Source: Acidimicrobiales bacterium (GTDB taxonomy: Bacteria; Actinomycetota; Acidimicrobiia; Acidimicrobiales; SZUA-35). Taken from it: a DNA stretch of 58,473 bases. A program made the translations under genes and the position numbers. Shown here piece by piece: positions 37,064-46,672 of the stretch (the stretch's first letter is position 1; the number at the start of each line of letters is the position of its first letter). The stretch spans positions 12,372 to 70,844 of the forward strand of contig JAHEJM010000009.1 in assembly GCA_024638815.1 (NCBI GenBank), read 5' to 3'. The notes under the pieces are model-generated. The model did no database searches, was not told the DNA's origin, and was given only the letters and a program-made list of their open reading frames with translations.

Positions 37064-38857
37064 TCAATCACCGAGCCGCAGGACCCTGATGAACGTGTCG
37101 GGCGGGATCTCCACCCGACCGATGTTCTTCATCCGCCGCTTGCCTTCCTTCTGTTTCTGCAAGAGCTTGTTCTTGCGGGTCACGTCACCGCCGTACAGCT
37201 TGGCCGTGACATCCTTGCGGTAGGCCTTCACTGTCTCCCGGGCGATGATGCGACCGCCGATGGCGGCCTGGATGGGCACCTCGAACTGCTGTCGGGGAAT
37301 GATGGCCTTCAGCTTCTCCGCTGTCCGTCGCCCATATTCGTAGGCGCTGTCGCGATGCACGATGGTTGAGAAGGCGTCGACCTGCTCACCGTTGAACAGG
37401 ATGTCGACCCGAACCAGGTCACCGGACTCGTAGCCCACCGGTTCGTAGTCGAGGCTGGCGTAACCTTGACTACGGCTCTTGAGCTGATCGAAGAAGTCGA
37501 CGACAACCTCGGCCAGCGGTAGCCGGTACACGAGCTCGAGCCGCTCGGGCGACAGGTACTCCATGCGCTCCATTCGACCGCGACGGCTCTGGCACAGTTC
37601 CATGACGGCGCCGGTGTACTCCGAGGGCAGGATCATCGACGCCTTGAGGTAAGGCTCCTGGATCTCCTTCCAGTCCCCGGCCGGCGGCAGGGCCGACGGA
37701 TTGTCGACCACCACCTCCTCCCCGTCGTTCATCGTCACCTGGTATTTCACCGAAGGGCTGGTGGCGATCAGATTCAGATCGAACTCCCGTTCCAGCCGCT
37801 CCCGGACGATCTCCATGTGGAGGAGACCGAGAAACCCGCACCGGAAACCGAACCCCAGGGCCGTGGAGGTCTCGGGCTCGAAACTGAAACTTCCGTCGTC
37901 GAGCCGCAGCTTGTCCAAGGCCTCCCGGAACGACTCATACTCGTCGGCCTCAACGGGATAGAGCCCGCAGAACACCATGGGCTGAGGTTCGCGATAGCCG
38001 GGCAGTACCGTGTCGGCCCCTCCGTTGGCGGTGGTGATGGTCTCGCCGGAACGGGCTTCGCGGACGTCCTTGATGCCGGCGATCAGGTAGCCGACCTCGC
38101 CCGGACCGAGAGCATCGACGGGCTTGCTGTCGGGGGTCCTCACCCCGATCTCATCGGCCTCGTGGACGGCACCGGCCTGCATGAACCGCAGTTTGGATCG
38201 AGCCTTCATGCCGCCGTTCACCACGCGAACACTGGAGACCACACCCCGGTAGTTGTCGAAATGGCTGTCGAAGATGAGAGCCTGGAGCGGTTTGTCGGCA
38301 TCACCGACCGGAGGCGGAACCCGTTCGATGATGGCATCGAGCAGTTCCTCCACACCCATGCCGGTCTTGGCCGAAATCCGGAGTACGTCCTCGGCCGGCA
38401 TTCCCAAAACCGTCTCCATCTCGGCTGCATAGCGGTCTGGATCGGCGGCCGGCAGGTCGAGCTTGTTCAGCACGGGAACAATCTCGAGATCCTGTTCCAT
38501 GGCCAGATAGGTGTTGGCCAAGGTCTGGGCCTCGATGCCCTGTGCGGCATCGACCACCAGGACGACCCCCTCGCAGGCGACCAGAGAACGGCTGACCTCG
38601 TAACCGAAGTCGACGTGGCCCGGGGTGTCGATCAGGTTGATGACATAGCCCTTCCACTCGAGTTTCACGCTCTGGAGCTTGATGGTGATACCGCGTTCCC
38701 GCTCGAGATCCATGGAATCGAGGTACTGATCGCGCATGGACCGGGCCTCGACGGCACCGCACAGTTCGAGCAGTCGGTCGGCAAGGGTCGACTTGCCGTG
38801 ATCGATATGGGCGATGATGGCGATGTTTCGAATGGTGTCCGGGGAGACGGGGCTCAT
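37064..38857 (-). CDS. lepA: elongation factor 4 (LepA)
   Basis: A 597-residue ribosomal GTPase of normal length. G1 is [19 protein letters not shown], followed by [16 protein letters not shown]3 [11 protein letters not shown] and G4 [10 protein letters not shown]. The C-terminal domain specific to LepA ([30 protein letters not shown]) is present. It promotes back-translocation or initiation steps on stalled ribosomes. ATG 38857 follows GAGGAA at good spacing; an in-frame ATG 42 bases upstream lacks one. It is divergent from rpsT with about 215 bases between. Confidence 0.96.
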   Translation of the reverse strand: MSPVSPDTIRNIAIIAHIDHGKSTLADRLLELCGAVEARSMRDQYLDSMDLERERGITIKLQSVKLEWKGYVINLIDTPGHVDFGYEVSRSLVACEGVVLVVDAAQGIEAQTLANTYLAMEQDLEIVPVLNKLDLPAADPDRYAAEMETVLGMPAEDVLRISAKTGMGVEELLDAIIERVPPPVGDADKPLQALIFDSHFDNYRGVVSSVRVVNGGMKARSKLRFMQAGAVHEADEIGVRTPDSKPVDALGPGEVGYLIAGIKDVREARSGETITTANGGADTVLPGYREPQPMVFCGLYPVEADEYESFREALDKLRLDDGSFSFEPETSTALGFGFRCGFLGLLHMEIVRERLEREFDLNLIATSPSVKYQVTMNDGEEVVVDNPSALPPAGDWKEIQEPYLKASMILPSEYTGAVMELCQSRRGRMERMEYLSPERLELVYRLPLAEVVVDFFDQLKSRSQGYASLDYEPVGYESGDLVRVDILFNGEQVDAFSTIVHRDSAYEYGRRTAEKLKAIIPRQQFEVPIQAAIGGRIIARETVKAYRKDVTAKLYGGDVTRKNKLLQKQKEGKRRMKNIGRVEIPPDTFIRVLRLGD

Positions 38858-39072
38858 CTGTTCCTCTAAACGCTTACCTTCAAACGCTACCGCCATCACA
38901 CGTTGGGCTGAACCATTCCAGCGCTATGATTACCGGGTTCCAGTCCGGTCGGCCGAAGCCGATCGACCCGGTTTCGGCCCAGGGCCAGGCTCTTTCCCCC
39001 CACGAGCTCCACCCTCGAGGCGACGCCACCGGTCCCAGACAAGCGCAGGAACGCCAACAGACGAGGTTGTTC

Positions 39073-39336
39073 GTGGCCAACATCAAGAGCCAAATCAAGC
39101 GAAATCGCCAGAACGAGAAGCGGCGCCTCCGCAATCGCGCCGTTCGGTCCGAGCTTCACAGCCGGGAGAAGGCGGCCGTGGCCGCCGCCGGTACCGACCA
39201 CGAAGCCGAGGCCCTACGCCAGACGATCAAGCGCATCGACAAAGCGGCGGCCAAGGGCGTCATCCACAAGAACGCAGCGGCCCGAAAGAAGAGCCGACTG
39301 ATGGCCCGGATCCGGTCCATCGCCGGCGAAGCCTGA
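39073..39336 (+). CDS. rpsT: 30S ribosomal protein S20
   Basis: An 87-residue basic helical protein of family length that binds 16S rRNA. It begins VANIKSQIKRNRQNEKRRLR (GTG start) and contains IKRIDKAAAKGVIHKNAAAR and KKSRLMARIRSI, all S20 signatures. GAGG lies six bases before GTG 39073. It is monocistronic, divergent from lepA, and followed by a strong terminator. The leader at 38858-39072 holds no other gene. Confidence 0.97.
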   Translation: MANIKSQIKRNRQNEKRRLRNRAVRSELHSREKAAVAAAGTDHEAEALRQTIKRIDKAAAKGVIHKNAAARKKSRLMARIRSIAGEA

Positions 39337-39364
39337 TCCACCGGTTGGACGGCCCGATACCGCA

Positions 39365-39411
39365 CGGTCGCTCCCCGTCATCGGCACGGGTGGAGCGACC
39401 GTTCGCCGTTT
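39365..39411 (+). terminator. intrinsic terminator of rpsT, probably bidirectional with holA
   Basis: CGGTCGCTCC (39365-39374) pairs perfectly with GGAGCGACCG (39392-39401), and a short TTTT run follows within ten bases. It lies between the convergent rpsT and holA genes. Confidence 0.8.
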
Positions 39412-39444
39412 TGTGCCGTCGCCCGACTCGGACCGTTGCCCCGC

Positions 39445-40446
39445 CTATCGGCTGAGACGGGCCAGTCGGGCCACCAGGACCTCCATGACGATGGCCCCGT
39501 CAACCGCGGTTGCACCCCTTACATCGAGATCGGCCTGGGACAGCAGGTGGATGATCCGTCCCAGGCGAGGCGATCCCAGGCGGCGGGTCAAGGTCAGGGC
39601 CTTTTTGGCCGGGAAGGTCGACCCGGTCATCCCCAGGTGGGCCGCGGCCGATCGCTCGTCGCTGATCGAGGCTCCGTCGAGGCGCAACGCCCGCTGGTAG
39701 TGATTGTGGAGGGTGGCCAGCAGCTGGAGCGGGTGGCGACCACCTCCGGTGGTCATTCGATCCAGCTTCTCCAAAGCCAGGGCGATGTCACCGCTGTCGA
39801 TGGCGTCGGTCAGCTCCCAAGGAGCAAGATCGGAGCCGTCACCGAGGAACGGCAGCACATCATCGGCACCGACCTTGGCGTCCAGCCCGAACGTACTGAC
39901 CAGCACGTCGAAGATGGCCGACAACCGGCCCACCTCATCGCCGACTTGCTCGGAGATACGTCGGCGCGCCCCGGCGTCGAGGGAAACGGGGGCATCGGCC
40001 AGTCGTTGGTCCAAAAGGGACTTCCGGGCCCGACCGGACGGGGCGGCATCGATGATCTCGGCCCCGGCCGATTTCAGGGCCTCGCTCAGTGTCTTCGGCA
40101 CCGCCGGCATGCGTGAGACGTTGGCCGCCCGGTCCCAGACCAGAACCAGATCGGTGGTCTCAGGCGGCGCAGCCAGCAGCTCCACCAGGGGCAGCACCGT
40201 TGCCGCCTTGGTAAAGAGGGTGAGGTGGCGGCCCATCACCACTCGGCGTTCAGTCAGGAACGGCGGGGTCTGGGCCGCCGATACCAGTGCACCAAGTGTC
40301 TGCTGACCGGGTTCGCCGTAGGACTCCTCGGTCAACTCCTCGACCATGAGGGACCGGTCGCCGTCACCCACCAGGCGGGTCACGGTTCGTTGCACCGCCT
40401 GGGCCACCAGCGTGCCGTCATCACCCCTGATGAAGATCGTCGCCAC
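39445..40446 (-). CDS. holA: DNA polymerase III subunit delta
   Basis: A 333-residue clamp-loader subunit. It is divergent, as usual for this family, but has IFIRGDDGTLVAQAVQRTV at the start, ERRVVMGRHLTLF, the AAA+-like TTDLVLVWDRAANV and C-terminal LGSPRLGRIIHLLSQADLDV. It opens the beta clamp during loading. It lies 46 bases downstream of folP, and the rpsT-comEC neighbourhood is the conserved context for holA. Confidence 0.93.
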   Translation of the reverse strand: MATIFIRGDDGTLVAQAVQRTVTRLVGDGDRSLMVEELTEESYGEPGQQTLGALVSAAQTPPFLTERRVVMGRHLTLFTKAATVLPLVELLAAPPETTDLVLVWDRAANVSRMPAVPKTLSEALKSAGAEIIDAAPSGRARKSLLDQRLADAPVSLDAGARRRISEQVGDEVGRLSAIFDVLVSTFGLDAKVGADDVLPFLGDGSDLAPWELTDAIDSGDIALALEKLDRMTTGGGRHPLQLLATLHNHYQRALRLDGASISDERSAAAHLGMTGSTFPAKKALTLTRRLGSPRLGRIIHLLSQADLDVRGATAVDGAIVMEVLVARLARLSR

Positions 40447-40492
40447 CGCTACCGCCGATGACGGACCGTGGCCCAGGACAGCCGGCGACGCG

Positions 40493-41374
40493 TCATGTCA
40501 TGGCTCCGACCCTGACGGCCAGGATCTCCGCCATCAGATCGGCCACTCGGCGAGCGGCCTGGACATCGTGGGCCCGGAGCACCCGGCATCCAAGGGCGAT
40601 GCCGATGGTGTGGGCCGCCGTCGTCCCCGACTCGATGTCGTACCGATCGGTGTTCAGCAACTCGAACAGGAATCGTTTGTTCGAGGCCGACAACAGGAGG
40701 GGATAGCCGAGGTCGGCCAGGGCATCGGACCGATGGAGCAGCGTCCACGACATGTCGCGGTTCTTGCCCAGATCGAGTCCGGCGTCGACGATGATGCGCT
40801 CCCGCGGAATACCGGCTGCTTCGGCCTGGGCCGCCCGATCGGTCAGGAACCCGGCCACATCGCCCACCAGGTCGTTGTAGTGGGGATCGGGGTCGGGAAC
40901 CCGGGGTTGGAGCCGAATGTGGGTGGCCACCACCGATGCACCGCCGGCGGCCGCCACCGGCAGGTAGTCAGGGTCCATGAACCCGCTGATGTCGTTTCCC
41001 AGGTTGGCGCCGGCAGCCAGGCACTCCCGCAAGACCCCCGACCGCCAGGTGTCGATCGACAGTGGAACGTCAAACCGCTGTCGGAGGGCGTCGATGGCCG
41101 GTACCACCCGGTCCAACTCATCGGATTCGGTGACCTCCTCGCCCGGACCGGCCTTGACCCCTCCTACGTCGAGGAAGTCCGCTCCGTCGTCCACGAGCTG
41201 CTGGGCCCTGCCCAGGAAGGCGTCGAAATCCCAGTATTGACCGGCGTCATAGAAGCTGTCGGGCGTACGGTTGAGAATGCCCATGACAAGCGCCCGGTGG
41301 GTGATGTCGAATCGCTGCGGGCCCAGTTCCAGTAGCACCGTTACACCGTATCTGTCCCGATCGGCCGTCTCCAT
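40493..41374 (-). CDS. folP: dihydropteroate synthase family protein
   Basis: A 293-residue TIM-barrel enzyme that would join p-aminobenzoate to the pterin diphosphate in folate synthesis. Signatures are LVMGILNRTPDSFYDAG, FLDVGGVKAGPGEEV, VPLSIDTWRSGV, IVDAGLDLGKN and the final RVLRAHDVQAARRVADLM. The usual DxGGxSTRPG is altered to DVGGVKAGPG, and the segment after the barrel's first loop differs. This is close to the actinobacterial FolP2 type, whose catalytic role is less certain, so it may be a paralogue. It starts 28 bases after comEC. Confidence 0.85.
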   Translation of the reverse strand: METADRDRYGVTVLLELGPQRFDITHRALVMGILNRTPDSFYDAGQYWDFDAFLGRAQQLVDDGADFLDVGGVKAGPGEEVTESDELDRVVPAIDALRQRFDVPLSIDTWRSGVLRECLAAGANLGNDISGFMDPDYLPVAAAGGASVVATHIRLQPRVPDPDPHYNDLVGDVAGFLTDRAAQAEAAGIPRERIIVDAGLDLGKNRDMSWTLLHRSDALADLGYPLLLSASNKRFLFELLNTDRYDIESGTTAAHTIGIALGCRVLRAHDVQAARRVADLMAEILAVRVGAMT

Positions 41375-41402
41375 GCCAACCCGTGCCCTGGCCTCCCTGC
41401 GG

Positions 41403-43568
41403 TCAATTGTCGATCGAACCGCTCCGTAGCCGGTTCGGCTCGACGATCAAGCCGGTACGAGCGGTGGTCGGCTCGATGACCAGATCGAGGCCGGTCGAAC
41501 TCCGAATGAAGGCGCGAGAGGTCAGTCGGGTGGCCGGCTTGATGCGATGCAGCGGCGGCGCCAGGATGACGGCCACTTCGCATATCTCGGTCAGGGCAGA
41601 GGTGACAAGGCGGCCCCGACCGTCGCCCCGCTCCGTCACCACCACGTCGATGGACCGCAGACGTAGCCGTATCACGGTGTCGATCACGTCCCGGGGGCAG
41701 TCGGCGCCCACCACCAGTATCGACACGGATCCCGGCAGCGACGGATGGGACGATGTCGGCCCCTCCGCCCTGGCGCCCACCACCGGGGTGAAGGTCGAGT
41801 CGCCCGCGTGCAACGAGGCGTGCGGAATCCACAGACAATGGGGCGCCAACCACACCGGGTCACGGGGTTGGGTCGGCACGGCGTGGCCCATGACGAGGAC
41901 GAGACAGATGACGGCACTCACGGCCGGAACCGATCGGGTCGGTCGGGCTCCTGGGTCCAGGGGTTTGCGCGCCGAACCGGGGATGGCAGAGGAGGACGAG
42001 AACCGTCGGGGCCGAATGGTCACCACCGCCAGCAGTCCGACGACCACCCCCAACCGCGGGCCATCGAGCTGGGGTAGCGGCAGTCTCACCGAGAGAGCGG
42101 CCACGGAATCGATCCACCACAGCAGCAGTTCGGTCGGTGTCTGGATGATCTCGGCGGCAACGGTTGCTGCCGAGTACCGGCCCGAGCGGTTCAACAGCCC
42201 AGCGAGAGGCCCCAGGGTGAGACCAAGGGTCATGACCGCCCCAGCCGCCCAACCGGCCAAGAGGTTGGCCGGCAGAGCCACCAACGACATCGGTCCGAAG
42301 TAGTGCATCAGCAGGGGGGCCACCCCGACCTGGGCGGCCACGGTCACGGCAAGCGGTTGAATCAACAACCGACGGACGACAACGCGCTGGGACCCGAGCC
42401 GAGCCGCCATGGCCGGGGCAAGCACCAGGATCCCGGCCGATGCACCCACCGAGAGCTGGAAGCCGACGACATCGACCAGGAAGGGATCGAGGACCAGCAA
42501 TGCCGCCACCCCACCGACGAGGACCCGGATTCCCGATCGATCCCGGCCGGTCAGATGAGCCCAGGTGGCGAGAGCGCCGCAGGCTGTGGCCCGCAACACC
42601 GACGGCTCGGCCCGGGTAACCACGACGAACAGGATCAGGGCGAAACCGATGGCGACGAAGCGCCACCGGTGGGCCAGAAGCCCGACCACGGGCCGGATCA
42701 CCAACAGAACGAAGGCAACGTTCTGACCGGAGACAGCGAGTAGGTGGCTCAATCCGGCAACCCGGAATCGGGCTTGCTGCGACAGTGGCTGGAACCGGTC
42801 GTCGCCGATGACCAGCCCGGTGAAGAGCGAACGCCGGGCCGGATCAAATCCGGCGCCCCCACCCATTATCAAATCCCTGACCCCTTCCGCCGTCCGGTGG
42901 AACAACCCGGCACGGTCCACCACCTCGACTTCATCGAGCGAGGCACGAGCCACAACATGGCGGGCCCGTAGCCACGGGCGATCACCGATCGGACGGGTGG
43001 AACCGGTGAGCGCCAGCCTCTCCCCCACCGCGGCCGATTGCAGTGCAAAACCGGGTCGGCCATAGGCCACCACCTGAAGCCGAGCTCCATCCGGAACACT
43101 CCGGCCCGGCAACGGCGCGGTCGAGGTCGTCGCCGTCGCCGTGGAGCGCGCCCACTCGCCCCTGTCCACCGACACCGTGGCCTGCCAGCCGGAGCCAAGG
43201 GGCCGGGGATCGGAAGCCAGGGTCGCCGGGAGCCCGGAGAACCGGGTGGGCGACAGCTCCCGGTAGCCGCGGTCGGCCCATCCACCGATGAACAGCCCCA
43301 TAGCGGCGACGGCAACCACCAGGGGCGCCGCCGAAGGGCGCGAGCGGGCGGTGGCGATGCCGATGATGGCCGACAAACCGACCACGACCAAGGGCCCGGC
43401 GGCGATGACCCGGGCTCGGCCGATGTCGACACAGGCCCAGAACACTCCGAGGCCGACGATGGCCTGCAGCTCGGTGAGCGCCGGCAGGGGGCCGAGTTGC
43501 GGAGCCCGACTCGTCTCGCTTCGTCCGCCGACACCGCCCTCACCGGTACCGGGCGCGAACCGGATCAT
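41403..43568 (-). CDS. comEC: ComEC/Rec2-type DNA uptake channel
   Basis: A 721-residue polytopic membrane protein. The N-terminal hydrophobic region and OB-like domain precede the competence core: FTGLVIGDDRFQPLSQQ, FRVAGLSHLLAVSGQNVAFV and PSVLRATACGALATWAHLTG. The C-terminal metallo-beta-lactamase-like domain is short and degenerate (ILVVGADCPRDVIDT...). It carries single-stranded DNA across the membrane during transformation. ATG 43568 overlaps the comEA stop by four bases (ATGA), so I rejected a start 102 bases upstream. Confidence 0.93.
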   Translation of the reverse strand: MIRFAPGTGEGGVGGRSETSRAPQLGPLPALTELQAIVGLGVFWACVDIGRARVIAAGPLVVVGLSAIIGIATARSRPSAAPLVVAVAAMGLFIGGWADRGYRELSPTRFSGLPATLASDPRPLGSGWQATVSVDRGEWARSTATATTSTAPLPGRSVPDGARLQVVAYGRPGFALQSAAVGERLALTGSTRPIGDRPWLRARHVVARASLDEVEVVDRAGLFHRTAEGVRDLIMGGGAGFDPARRSLFTGLVIGDDRFQPLSQQARFRVAGLSHLLAVSGQNVAFVLLVIRPVVGLLAHRWRFVAIGFALILFVVVTRAEPSVLRATACGALATWAHLTGRDRSGIRVLVGGVAALLVLDPFLVDVVGFQLSVGASAGILVLAPAMAARLGSQRVVVRRLLIQPLAVTVAAQVGVAPLLMHYFGPMSLVALPANLLAGWAAGAVMTLGLTLGPLAGLLNRSGRYSAATVAAEIIQTPTELLLWWIDSVAALSVRLPLPQLDGPRLGVVVGLLAVVTIRPRRFSSSSAIPGSARKPLDPGARPTRSVPAVSAVICLVLVMGHAVPTQPRDPVWLAPHCLWIPHASLHAGDSTFTPVVGARAEGPTSSHPSLPGSVSILVVGADCPRDVIDTVIRLRLRSIDVVVTERGDGRGRLVTSALTEICEVAVILAPPLHRIKPATRLTSRAFIRSSTGLDLVIEPTTARTGLIVEPNRLRSGSIDN

Positions 43569-44560
43569 ACGGCGACCAGATCGGACAGCGCCGCCAGCTT
43601 GGCCGGCCCGATCCCGGGCACCAGCAGCAGGTCGTCGATAGCGGCGAAACCACCGTTTTCTGATCGCCATCGGATGATGGCCTGGGCCAGCGCCGGCCCG
43701 ATACCGGGTAGTGTCTCCAGTTCGCCGGCTGTGGCCCGATTGATGTGGATCCGGGCTGCAGGGACCGGCGGGCCGCGCTCGACACCGGTGGTCTGGGCCG
43801 AGTCCTCAGCCGACGGCCCGGGGGCGGTCTCGATCAAGGGTTCCGATGGGTCGGCGCCCAGAGCCGGCACCCGAACATGCATGCCATCGATGACGGCGGC
43901 GGCCAGATTGAGCCGATGGACGTCGGCGGCCGGTGTGGGCCCTCCGGCGGCCGAGATGGCCTCGGCGATCCGGGCGCCCGGTGCCAACTCGACCAGGCCC
44001 TGGGCCACAACCTCGCCCGAGACATGCACGACGAGCCGGTCGTCGGCCGGGCCTCCCACCACGCCGGTCACCGGGTCGGCATCGGTTTGACCCACCGGCA
44101 CCGATCCGGGATCCGGGTTCCCGTCGGCGCCGGATTCCGATCCGGTCGACGAGTTGGGCGGCGTGCCGGCCGCAGCGGCGCCGGGCTCGAGGCCGACCGC
44201 GGTCACCGCTTGGGCCGCAGGGTCGGGGGTGTCGCCCTTGGCGTCCCGGGCGGTTCCGGCCATGGGAATACGGTCCTCGATGGGCGCCACCGGACCAGGA
44301 CGGCCGAACCACCAGGCAGTCGCCACCACCATTCCCAGCAGAGTCATCGCCACCGCCGAGGCAAGGGGTCGGTCCCGGAGTCGGTCCATCCGTATCAGGA
44401 CCGAGTCGACCAGCTCGGCCGCCGATCCCGGCTCGTGACCGAAGTTGTCGGACGTCGGACGTGTCGGGTTCGACGGGTGGCCGTTCACCGAGGGTCGATC
44501 GGATCGAGTCCCGACCCCGGACCGGGTCTGCACGGCATCATCAACGGCGTGATCGGGCAC
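43565..44560 (-). CDS. comEA: ComEA-type DNA receptor
   Basis: A 331-residue membrane-anchored DNA-binding protein. Residues 1-60 are cytoplasmic, followed by one membrane segment (ASAVAMTLLGMVVATAWWFG) and a long Pro/Ala linker. A SLBB domain follows (VVHVSGEVVAQGLVELAPGA), and two C-terminal helix-hairpin-helix motifs (LETLPGIGPALAQAIIRWR, LLLVPGIGPAKLAALSDL) bind DNA. GTG 44560 has AGGGGA upstream. Coupled to comEC. Together they indicate possible natural transformation, although pilus genes are not in this window. Confidence 0.94.
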   Translation of the reverse strand: MPDHAVDDAVQTRSGVGTRSDRPSVNGHPSNPTRPTSDNFGHEPGSAAELVDSVLIRMDRLRDRPLASAVAMTLLGMVVATAWWFGRPGPVAPIEDRIPMAGTARDAKGDTPDPAAQAVTAVGLEPGAAAAGTPPNSSTGSESGADGNPDPGSVPVGQTDADPVTGVVGGPADDRLVVHVSGEVVAQGLVELAPGARIAEAISAAGGPTPAADVHRLNLAAAVIDGMHVRVPALGADPSEPLIETAPGPSAEDSAQTTGVERGPPVPAARIHINRATAGELETLPGIGPALAQAIIRWRSENGGFAAIDDLLLVPGIGPAKLAALSDLVAV

Positions 44561-44710
44561 GTCGTGGTCCCCTTGCTACGAAAGCGGGCGAGGGGCCCGC
44601 TCAGGGATGCTCAGGGGGAAGACGACAGACGGTGGCCGCCAAGCCAAGCGCCGTCGGCGCCGATCGGGCCCTGGATGGTTCCGGCCGGCGATGCGAATCC
44701 CATGCTATCC

Positions 44711-44726
44711 GGCCCGGGACCGGGCC
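44711..44726. terminator. hairpin after the thioredoxin-TPR gene
   Basis: GGCCCGG pairs with CCGGGCC across 2 bases, just beyond the stop of the thioredoxin-like gene on the minus strand. No T run follows. The remaining gap to the comEA start (44561-44710) shows no gene. Confidence 0.4.
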
Positions 44727-44729
44727 TGG

Positions 44730-45443
44730 TCAGAACAGTCGGGACGACAGCTTCCTGCGCCAGTCGGCGGCCGCATCAGGATTGCCCACCGAGAGTTCGT
44801 CGAGCAAACCCAAGAACCTGGTTCTGGCCTCGTCATCGGCCTTCACCTTGTCCAGGAGTTCGCCCAATTCGTTCTCCACCGCCGCCTGCTCATCCGACGG
44901 CATGGCGGCATTGCGGGCCATCTCGAGCAGGGGCGTGAGCTGGTCGTCGTCGGGGCCGGCCTCCAGAACCTGCAACGCCTCGGCGGCACGGTCCTGGGAC
45001 AGCAGCAGGGAGGCCAGTGAACCCACTGCGGCAACGCTGGTGCCGTCCAGCTCGACGGCTCGTCGAAGCGAGGCCTCGTCCCCCTGTTGGATCAGAGCGA
45101 CAACCTCGGCGTCCACGTCGTCACCGATGAGTTTGTTGACGAACTCCCGTACGGCGTGCTCGGGCTGAGCGCCCATGAACCCATCGACCACTTGGCCGCC
45201 CTTGATGGCGTAGACGGCGGGAATCGATTGGACCCGGAACGCAGCCGAGGCCCCCGGATTCTCGTCGACGTTGATCTTGGCCAGCACGACCTTGCCGCTG
45301 GTTTCGTTGACGACCTTTTCCAGGAGTGGGCCGAGCGTCTTGCACGGGCCGCACCAGGGAGCCCACAAGTCGACGACCACCGGGGTTGCCATCGACCGCT
45401 GCATCACCTCGGACTCGAACGTGGCGTCTTGTACGTCAATCAT
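44730..45443 (-). CDS. thioredoxin-TPR protein (CnoX/YbbN type)
   Basis: About 237 residues. The N-terminal thioredoxin fold keeps a full active site, PVVVDLWAPWCGPCKTLGPL, and the cis-Pro in VQSIPAVYAIKGG. The C-terminal 120 residues are TPR-like helices (LIQQGDEASLRRAVELDG, LLEMARNAAMPSDEQ). E. coli YbbN/CnoX links DnaK or GroEL with redox protection, but has an altered motif; here WCGPC is intact, so disulphide exchange is likely. Three starts are possible: GTG 45455, ATG 45446 and ATG 45443. I use 45443 because GAAGG lies five bases before it. Confidence 0.9.
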   Translation of the reverse strand: MIDVQDATFESEVMQRSMATPVVVDLWAPWCGPCKTLGPLLEKVVNETSGKVVLAKINVDENPGASAAFRVQSIPAVYAIKGGQVVDGFMGAQPEHAVREFVNKLIGDDVDAEVVALIQQGDEASLRRAVELDGTSVAAVGSLASLLLSQDRAAEALQVLEAGPDDDQLTPLLEMARNAAMPSDEQAAVENELGELLDKVKADDEARTRFLGLLDELSVGNPDAAADWRRKLSSRLF

Positions 45444-45582
45444 CATCGCCTTCACGCTACCGGCGACGGGGCACTATTCTGATGCTCGACCATACTCGGA
45501 ACGTCCGATCGAAAGAGGCGACCGATCCACAAGGGGTGGCGGAGCCGTACCATGGGGCGCCGAGCGTCCAACAGGGGCTCAC

Positions 45583-45624
45583 GGGAACAGGAAACCGGGA
45601 ACAAGAAACCGGGAACAGGAGACG
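45583..45624 (+). repeat. three 14-bp direct repeats ending at a start codon
   Basis: GGGAACAGGAAACC, GGGAACAAGAAACC and GGGAACAGGAGACG follow each other without gaps and end two bases before GTG 45627. The third contains the AGGAG ribosome site; the first has a near copy. Confidence 0.9.
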
Positions 45625-45626
45625 AT

Positions 45627-46640
45627 GTGAAAGTAGACGGTGGAGTCGGTCTCGGTGCCGATCTGGCGGATGTGGCCGCACTGGCCGAGGAACAGGAACA
45701 GGCCGGGTACAACGGCTTCTGGACGGCCGAGACCAGTCATGACCCATTCCTGCCCCTTCTTCTGGCGGCCGAGCACACCGAGACCATCGAGCTGGGAACG
45801 TCCATCGCCGTGGCTTTCGCCCGCAACCCGATGACGCTGGCCAACACCGCCTACGATCTCCACGCCTACTCCGGCCGTTTCATCCTCGGGCTGGGTTCAC
45901 AGATCAAGCCCCATATCGTCATGCGGTTCTCCATGCCGTGGTCGAAGCCGGCGGCGAGGATGAGGGAGATGATCCTGGCCATCCGGGCCATCTGGGACTG
46001 CTGGCACAACGACGTCCCCCTGACCTTTCGGGGCGAGTTCTACAGCCACACGCTCATGACCCCGTTCTTCAACCCTGGTCCCAACCCCCACGGTCTGCCC
46101 CGGATCTTCCTGGCCGGCGTCGGCCCGCTGATGACGGAGGTTGCAGGTGAGGTGGCCGACGGATTTATCTGCCACAGCTTCACCACCGAGCGTTTTCTGC
46201 GCGAAGTGACGCTGCCGGCCCTGGCCAGGGGGCGGGCGAAGGCAGGCAAGACCATGGACAGCTTCGAAGTAGTCGGCCCGTCGTTCGTCGTCACCGGCAA
46301 CAACGAGGAGGAAATGGCCGAGGCCGCAGCGTCGACCCGACAACAGATCTCGTTCTACGGCTCCACCCCGGCCTATCGACCGGTGCTCGAGCTGCACGGT
46401 TGGGGAGACCTCCAGCTCGAACTCAACAAGATGTCCAAGCAGGGCCGGTGGTCGGAAATGGGCGACCTGATCGACGACGAGACGCTCAAGACCTTCGCTG
46501 TGGTCGGTGAACCGGAACAGGTTGCGCCCGAGCTGAAGAAGCGGTTCGGCGACTGCGTACAGCGAATATCCTTCTACGCCCCCTACAAGAGCGACTCCCG
46601 ACGATGGCGTAGTATATTCGAGGATCTCCAATCCGGGTGA
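45627..46640 (+). CDS. LLM-class F420-dependent oxidoreductase (MSMEG_2256-like)
   Basis: A 337-residue luciferase-like TIM-barrel enzyme. It begins VKVDGGVGLGADLADVAALA and has GYNGFWTAETSHDPFLPLLL, ELGTSIAVAFARNPMTLANT and FILGLGSQIKPHIVMRFSMP, diagnostic of the F420-binding group. LPRIFLAGVGPLMTEVAGEV binds the cofactor phosphate side. The substrate is unknown. GTG 45627 is preceded by AGGAG inside a 14-bp tandem repeat. The gene is divergent from the thioredoxin gene and is followed by three copies of the dispersed repeat. Confidence 0.92.
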   Translation: MKVDGGVGLGADLADVAALAEEQEQAGYNGFWTAETSHDPFLPLLLAAEHTETIELGTSIAVAFARNPMTLANTAYDLHAYSGRFILGLGSQIKPHIVMRFSMPWSKPAARMREMILAIRAIWDCWHNDVPLTFRGEFYSHTLMTPFFNPGPNPHGLPRIFLAGVGPLMTEVAGEVADGFICHSFTTERFLREVTLPALARGRAKAGKTMDSFEVVGPSFVVTGNNEEEMAEAAASTRQQISFYGSTPAYRPVLELHGWGDLQLELNKMSKQGRWSEMGDLIDDETLKTFAVVGEPEQVAPELKKRFGDCVQRISFYAPYKSDSRRWRSIFEDLQSG

Positions 46641-46672
46641 TTGGATCCGATACAACTCGGAACCAGCCCATA

